Positions 5,908 through 11,121 of a DNA stretch of 11,121 nt are shown one piece after another. This stretch comes from Candidatus Thioglobus sp. (GTDB taxonomy: Bacteria > Pseudomonadota > Gammaproteobacteria > PS1 > Thioglobaceae), in the NCBI GenBank assembly GCA_003978185.1, contig QOAH01000044.1, forward strand, positions 1 to 11,121, written 5' to 3'. Every line of letters starts with the position of its first letter. Position 1 is the stretch's first letter. The translations under genes were made by a program, and so were the position numbers. The notes under the pieces are model-generated. The model had not been told where the DNA came from, made no database searches, and saw nothing but the letters and a program-made list of their open reading frames with translations.

Positions 5908-8900
5908 CTACTCTTCAGTTGCCTCTTCCGCCTCACTCAACTGTGCTGAAAGTGCTGCTTCAGCATCAGCTGTTTGCATAATGCTTGCAGCACGCTTCGC
6001 ACGCTTTTCTTGATGGTACGTAAAGCCTGTACCTGCCGGAATTAAACGACCAACAATCACGTTTTCTTTCAGGCCTTGTAATGTATCGACACGACCTGTG
6101 GTTGAAGCTTCGGTTAAAACACGTGTTGTTTCTTGGAACGACGCCGCAGAAATAAACGATTCTGTTGCCAATGATGCTTTGGTAATACCCATTAGCAGTC
6201 TTTGGTAAATCACTAGATCTTTACCTTGTGCTGTTAGTTGTTTATTGGTATCAATAACACGTGCATACTCTGCAGTTTCGCCATTAACGAATGAAGAATC
6301 ACCCGCATCAAGCACTTCAACTTTACGTAGCATTTGCTTAACAATGACTTCGATGTGTTTGTCTGAAATATTTACACCTTGTAAGCGGTAAACATTTTGT
6401 ACTTCTTTAACCACATAGTTAGCCAGCGCTTCAACACCCAACAAACGTAAAATATCGTGTGGATTAGATGGTCCATCAGAAACTACGTCACCTTTTTCAA
6501 CCGTTTCACCATCAAATACGTTAATTTGACGCCATTTGTGGATCATCATCTCAGTCGCTTCACCCTCTTTCGAGGTAATAACTAAGCGATCTTTAGATTT
6601 AGTCGGGTTGCCAAAACTAATAACACCTGCTGTTTCTGCAAGGATTGAATGATCTTTGGCTTTACGTGCTTCAAATAAATCAGCAACACGTGGTAGACCA
6701 CCAGTAATATCACTGGTCTTAGACAGATCTTTTGGAATCTTGGCCAAAACTTCACCTGCAGTAATAACCTGATTGTCTTCTAAATTAATCTTCACTGTTG
6801 AAGGCAAGTAATGCGTTGACAACACCATTTCTGAATCATTTTCGTCCACCACTTTAATCAGTGGCTTCAAGCCTTTTGCTGCTGCTGATCTTTCTGCTTC
6901 ATCAATCATCTCGAAGAAAGTTAAGCCTGTTAATGGATCTGTATTTTTGTTAGCAGTAACACCTTCAACAAAATCAACAAAAATAACACGGCCTGACTGC
7001 TCAGAAATAATTGGATGTGTATGCGGATCCCAATCTGCAATCTTATCTTTTGCTTTAACAACGCCACCATCTTGGACATGAACGATCGCACCATAAGGAA
7101 TCCTATAGCGCTCAACTTCTTGACCTTTGATGTTACGAATGGTTACTTCAGATGAGCGAGAAATCACCACTAAGTCACCATTAGCGTTAGTGATTGACTT
7201 CATACCTTCTAAATGAGCTACACCATCTGTATTGATGTTGACACTACTTACCGCTGTTGATGCAGATGCTGCACCACCAATGTGGAACGTACGCATGGTT
7301 AACTGTGTACCTGGCTCACCAATAGACTGCGCTGCAATTACACCGACAGCTTCACCAACACCAATCTTATGACCACGAGCCATATCATTACCATAACATG
7401 ATGAACAAACACCATAGCGAGTGTCACATGTAATGGTAGAACGTGCTTTGATTGATTCAATACCTAACTCATTAATCTTATCTTTGTCTTCTAAAGTAAC
7501 CAAATGACCTTTAGCCAAAAATACTTCGGTTGAATCTGGCACCAATACATCTTCAGCCATAACGCGACCTAGTACTGCAGCACCGAGTGTTTGTACGATA
7601 TTACCACCCTCAATTGAGGCTTTTTTGATGAGTCCATTTTCAGTACCACAATCAACTTCATTAACCACTAAATCTTGTCCAACATCCACCAAACGACGTG
7701 TTAAGTAACCTGAGTTTGCTGTTTTTAGTGCTGTATCAGCTAGACCTTTACGTGCACCGTGTGTTGAAATAAAGTATTGCATGTTGTTCAAACCTTCACG
7801 GAAGTTTGAAGTAATGGGCGTTTCAATGATCGATCCATCCGGCTTGGCCATTAGACCACGCATACCGGCTAACTGACGCATCTGTGCTGGAGAACCACGA
7901 GCACCAGAATCAGCCATCATATAAACTGAGTTAAATGAGGCCAGTTTTTCAGTTTTACCATCAGCATTGATAAAATCTTCAAAACCGATTTCATCCATCA
8001 TTGCCTTAGCGACTTTCTCTGAAGTACGAGACCAAATATCAATCACCTTGTTATAACGTTCACCATCAGTTACCACACCTTGTGAGTACTGCTTTAGCAC
8101 GTCTTTTACTTGTGCTTCTGCCTCTTCAATCATACCTGCTTTAGTATCAGGAATAGTCATGTCGTTTGTGCAGAATGAAATACCTGACTTAGTTGAGTAT
8201 TTGAAACCCATATACATCATCTGGTCAGCAAAAATAACCGTGTCTTTTAACTCTTGTGTTTGATAACAAACATGAATCAAATTAGAAACTACTTTCTTAG
8301 AAATAGCTTCGTTGATTAAATCGAATGATAAGCCTGCTGGCAAAATACTTGAGAAAATTGCACGGCCAATGGTTGTATCAACAATACGTTTTGTTGTTGG
8401 CTGGTATTTGCCATCGACTTTTTCATATTCTTGAATACGTAATTTAACCTTTGCATGTAATGTTGCAGCGCCAGATTCATAAGCATTTAAAGCTTCAGCC
8501 GGATTAACAAAAACCATGCCTTCGCCTTTTTGATTAATCTTATCACGTGTCATGTAGTACAAGCCCAAAATAACGTCCTGTGAAGGTACGATAATCGGTT
8601 CACCACTCGCAAGGTGTAACACGTTGTTAGAAGCTAACATGAGTGTTCTTGCTTCGAGTTGTGCCTCTTCAGATAATGGTACGTGTACCGCCATCTGGTC
8701 ACCATCAAAGTCAGCGTTAAATGCGCCACAAACTAATGGGTGTAATTGAATTGCCTTACCTTCAATCAATAAAGGCTCAAACGCTTGAATACCTAAACGG
8801 TGTAATGTTGGTGCGCGGTTAAGTAACACCGGATGTTGATGTACGACTCTTTCAAGGATATCCCATACTTCAGGAACCTCACTTTCCACCATCTTCTTAG

Positions 8901-10092
8901 CGGCTTTAATTGTTGAAGCTAAACCTTGGGCTATTAGGCGGTGATAAATAAACGGCTTAAATAACTCTAATGCCATTTTCTTGGGTAAACCACATTGATG
9001 TAATTTAAGGTATGGACCACAGACAATCACTGAACGACCTGAATAGTCAACACGCTTACCGAGTAAGTTTTGACGGAAGCGACCTTGCTTACCTTTAATC
9101 ATGTCGGCAATTGATTTAAGCGGACGACGATTATTGCCCATCACTGCACGGCCACGACGACCATTATCAATCAATGAGTCAACTGCTTCTTGCAACATAC
9201 GCTTTTCGTTACGAACAATAATTTCTGGCGCATCTAACTCTAATAAACGACCTAAACGGTTGTTACGGTTAATCACACGACGGTATAAATCATTCAAATC
9301 AGAAGTTGCAAAACGGCCGCCATCTAACGGTACTAATGGGCGTAAATCTGGCGGAAGGATTGGCAATACTTTTAACACCATCCATTCTGGCTTATTACCT
9401 GATTGGATTAGTGAATCGATTAACTTAAGACGCTTATTGTACTTCTTAAGTTTAGTTTGAGATTTAGTGTTTAAGCTATCTTCACGCAAGTTAGCTGCTT
9501 CTTTTTCAAGCTGCATTTCTGCTAAAACATCTTGAATAGCTTCAGCACCCATTTTCGCTTCAAACTCATCATCACCGTATTCATCAAGTGCATCAAAATA
9601 CATCTCTTCGGTTAATAATTGCTTGTGCACGAGTGGTGTAGAACCAGGATCTGTTACTAAGAAAGCTTCAAAGTATAAGACACGCTCAATATCTTTCAGC
9701 GTCATATCCATCAATAGACCTAAACGTGAAGGTAATGATTTAAGGTACCAAATATGTGCAACTGGTGCAGCTAACTCAATGTGACCCATGCGTTCACGAC
9801 GAACCTTAGATAAGGTAACTTCAACGCCACATTTTTCACAAACGACGTTACGGAACTTCATGCGCTTGTATTTACCACACAAACACTCAAAATCTTTCAT
9901 TGGGCCAAAAATCTTAGCACAGAATAAACCTTCTCTTTCAGGTTTGAACGTACGGTAGTTAATGGTTTCAGGTTTTTTTACCTCACCATATGACCATGAA
10001 CGAATCTTCTCAGGAGAAGCTAGTCCAACTCGAATCGCATCAAAATCTTGCTCTTTATTCTGCTGTTTTAAAATTTGTAATAAATCTTTCAT
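5908..10092 (-). CDS. rpoC: DNA-directed RNA polymerase subunit beta'
   Basis: This is the clamp and active-site subunit of RNA polymerase. It is complete at 1394 residues (E. coli 1407) and nearly collinear with the E. coli protein. The N-terminal zinc site has C70, C72, C85 and C88. The rudder and lid region has [20 protein letters not shown] split around 334-353. The catalytic magnesium motif NADFDGDQ has D461, D463 and D465. The second zinc site has C815, C889, C896 and C899. The bridge helix lies around 770-805 and the trigger-loop segment MRTFHIGG at 933-940 (H937). The C-terminus is acidic (SEAEEATEE). The ATG at 10092 has AGGAGA just upstream and follows rpoB by 13 bases, the standard rpoBC operon. 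No insertion, frameshift or missing catalytic residue is seen. Confidence 0.99.
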   Translation of the reverse strand: MKDLLQILKQQNKEQDFDAIRVGLASPEKIRSWSYGEVKKPETINYRTFKPEREGLFCAKIFGPMKDFECLCGKYKRMKFRNVVCEKCGVEVTLSKVRRERMGHIELAAPVAHIWYLKSLPSRLGLLMDMTLKDIERVLYFEAFLVTDPGSTPLVHKQLLTEEMYFDALDEYGDDEFEAKMGAEAIQDVLAEMQLEKEAANLREDSLNTKSQTKLKKYNKRLKLIDSLIQSGNKPEWMVLKVLPILPPDLRPLVPLDGGRFATSDLNDLYRRVINRNNRLGRLLELDAPEIIVRNEKRMLQEAVDSLIDNGRRGRAVMGNNRRPLKSIADMIKGKQGRFRQNLLGKRVDYSGRSVIVCGPYLKLHQCGLPKKMALELFKPFIYHRLIAQGLASTIKAAKKMVESEVPEVWDILERVVHQHPVLLNRAPTLHRLGIQAFEPLLIEGKAIQLHPLVCGAFNADFDGDQMAVHVPLSEEAQLEARTLMLASNNVLHLASGEPIIVPSQDVILGLYYMTRDKINQKGEGMVFVNPAEALNAYESGAATLHAKVKLRIQEYEKVDGKYQPTTKRIVDTTIGRAIFSSILPAGLSFDLINEAISKKVVSNLIHVCYQTQELKDTVIFADQMMYMGFKYSTKSGISFCTNDMTIPDTKAGMIEEAEAQVKDVLKQYSQGVVTDGERYNKVIDIWSRTSEKVAKAMMDEIGFEDFINADGKTEKLASFNSVYMMADSGARGSPAQMRQLAGMRGLMAKPDGSIIETPITSNFREGLNNMQYFISTHGARKGLADTALKTANSGYLTRRLVDVGQDLVVNEVDCGTENGLIKKASIEGGNIVQTLGAAVLGRVMAEDVLVPDSTEVFLAKGHLVTLEDKDKINELGIESIKARSTITCDTRYGVCSSCYGNDMARGHKIGVGEAVGVIAAQSIGEPGTQLTMRTFHIGGAASASTAVSSVNINTDGVAHLEGMKSITNANGDLVVISRSSEVTIRNIKGQEVERYRIPYGAIVHVQDGGVVKAKDKIADWDPHTHPIISEQSGRVIFVDFVEGVTANKNTDPLTGLTFFEMIDEAERSAAAKGLKPLIKVVDENDSEMVLSTHYLPSTVKINLEDNQVITAGEVLAKIPKDLSKTSDITGGLPRVADLFEARKAKDHSILAETAGVISFGNPTKSKDRLVITSKEGEATEMMIHKWRQINVFDGETVEKGDVVSDGPSNPHDILRLLGVEALANYVVKEVQNVYRLQGVNISDKHIEVIVKQMLRKVEVLDAGDSSFVNGETAEYARVIDTNKQLTAQGKDLVIYQRLLMGITKASLATESFISAASFQETTRVLTEASTTGRVDTLQGLKENVIVGRLIPAGTGFTYHQEKRAKRAASIMQTADAEAALSAQLSEAEEATEE

Positions 10093-10105
10093 CGGATTCT
10101 CCTAA

Positions 10106-11121
<1,016 letters not shown>

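Noticed and set aside
9101..9460. Plus-strand 119-codon frame inside rpoC
   Set aside because: It is antisense to the highly conserved beta' core around the lid and rudder, has no ribosome site, and its Arg/Ser-rich product is typical of shadow translation.

Overview
This AT-rich window encodes only conserved chromosomal genes, all on the minus strand, so the biological order runs from high to low coordinates. It suggests a free-living or symbiotic sulfur-oxidising gammaproteobacterium. The RpoB, RpoC, TrpE and DnaE sequences resemble the gammaproteobacterial forms. They sit beside a soxXYZA cluster with an accessory SoxK-like gene in a low-GC genome. The combination fits the SUP05/Thioglobaceae group (free-living SUP05, bathymodioline or vesicomyid symbionts). 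That placement is inferred from memory of the families, not from a search.

Layout in the direction of transcription: (1) the 3' part of rpoB, entering from the right edge, then complete rpoC 13 bp later, closed by a strong symmetric terminator at 5853-5890. (2) trpE, a single-gene unit with a probable extended -10 promoter buried in a perfect inverted repeat and almost no leader. (3) A tight five-gene unit soxX-soxY-soxZ-soxA-soxK (4207 down to 1828), with gaps of 6 to 28 bp, preceded by a plausible promoter and closed by a strong terminator at 1780-1809. (4) An AT-rich intergenic region of about 250 bp and the first 510 codons of dnaE, running off the left edge.

The sox unit encodes the periplasmic thiosulfate-oxidation front end. 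SoxY (Tat-exported, C-terminal GGCGG carrier arm) pairs with SoxZ (no signal peptide). SoxX and SoxA (one CXXCH haem each) make the c-type cytochrome that attaches the sulfur substrate to the SoxY cysteine. The last gene matches SoxK/SAXB, the SoxAX-binding subunit. SoxB and SoxCD are not in this unit. The remaining genes are housekeeping: transcription (rpoB, rpoC), tryptophan biosynthesis (trpE) and replication (dnaE).

I see no mobile elements, tRNA or rRNA genes, CRISPR arrays or defence genes, and nothing that looks like a wholly undescribed system. The items most worth a second look are the SoxXAK-type composition and the unusual control region of trpE.
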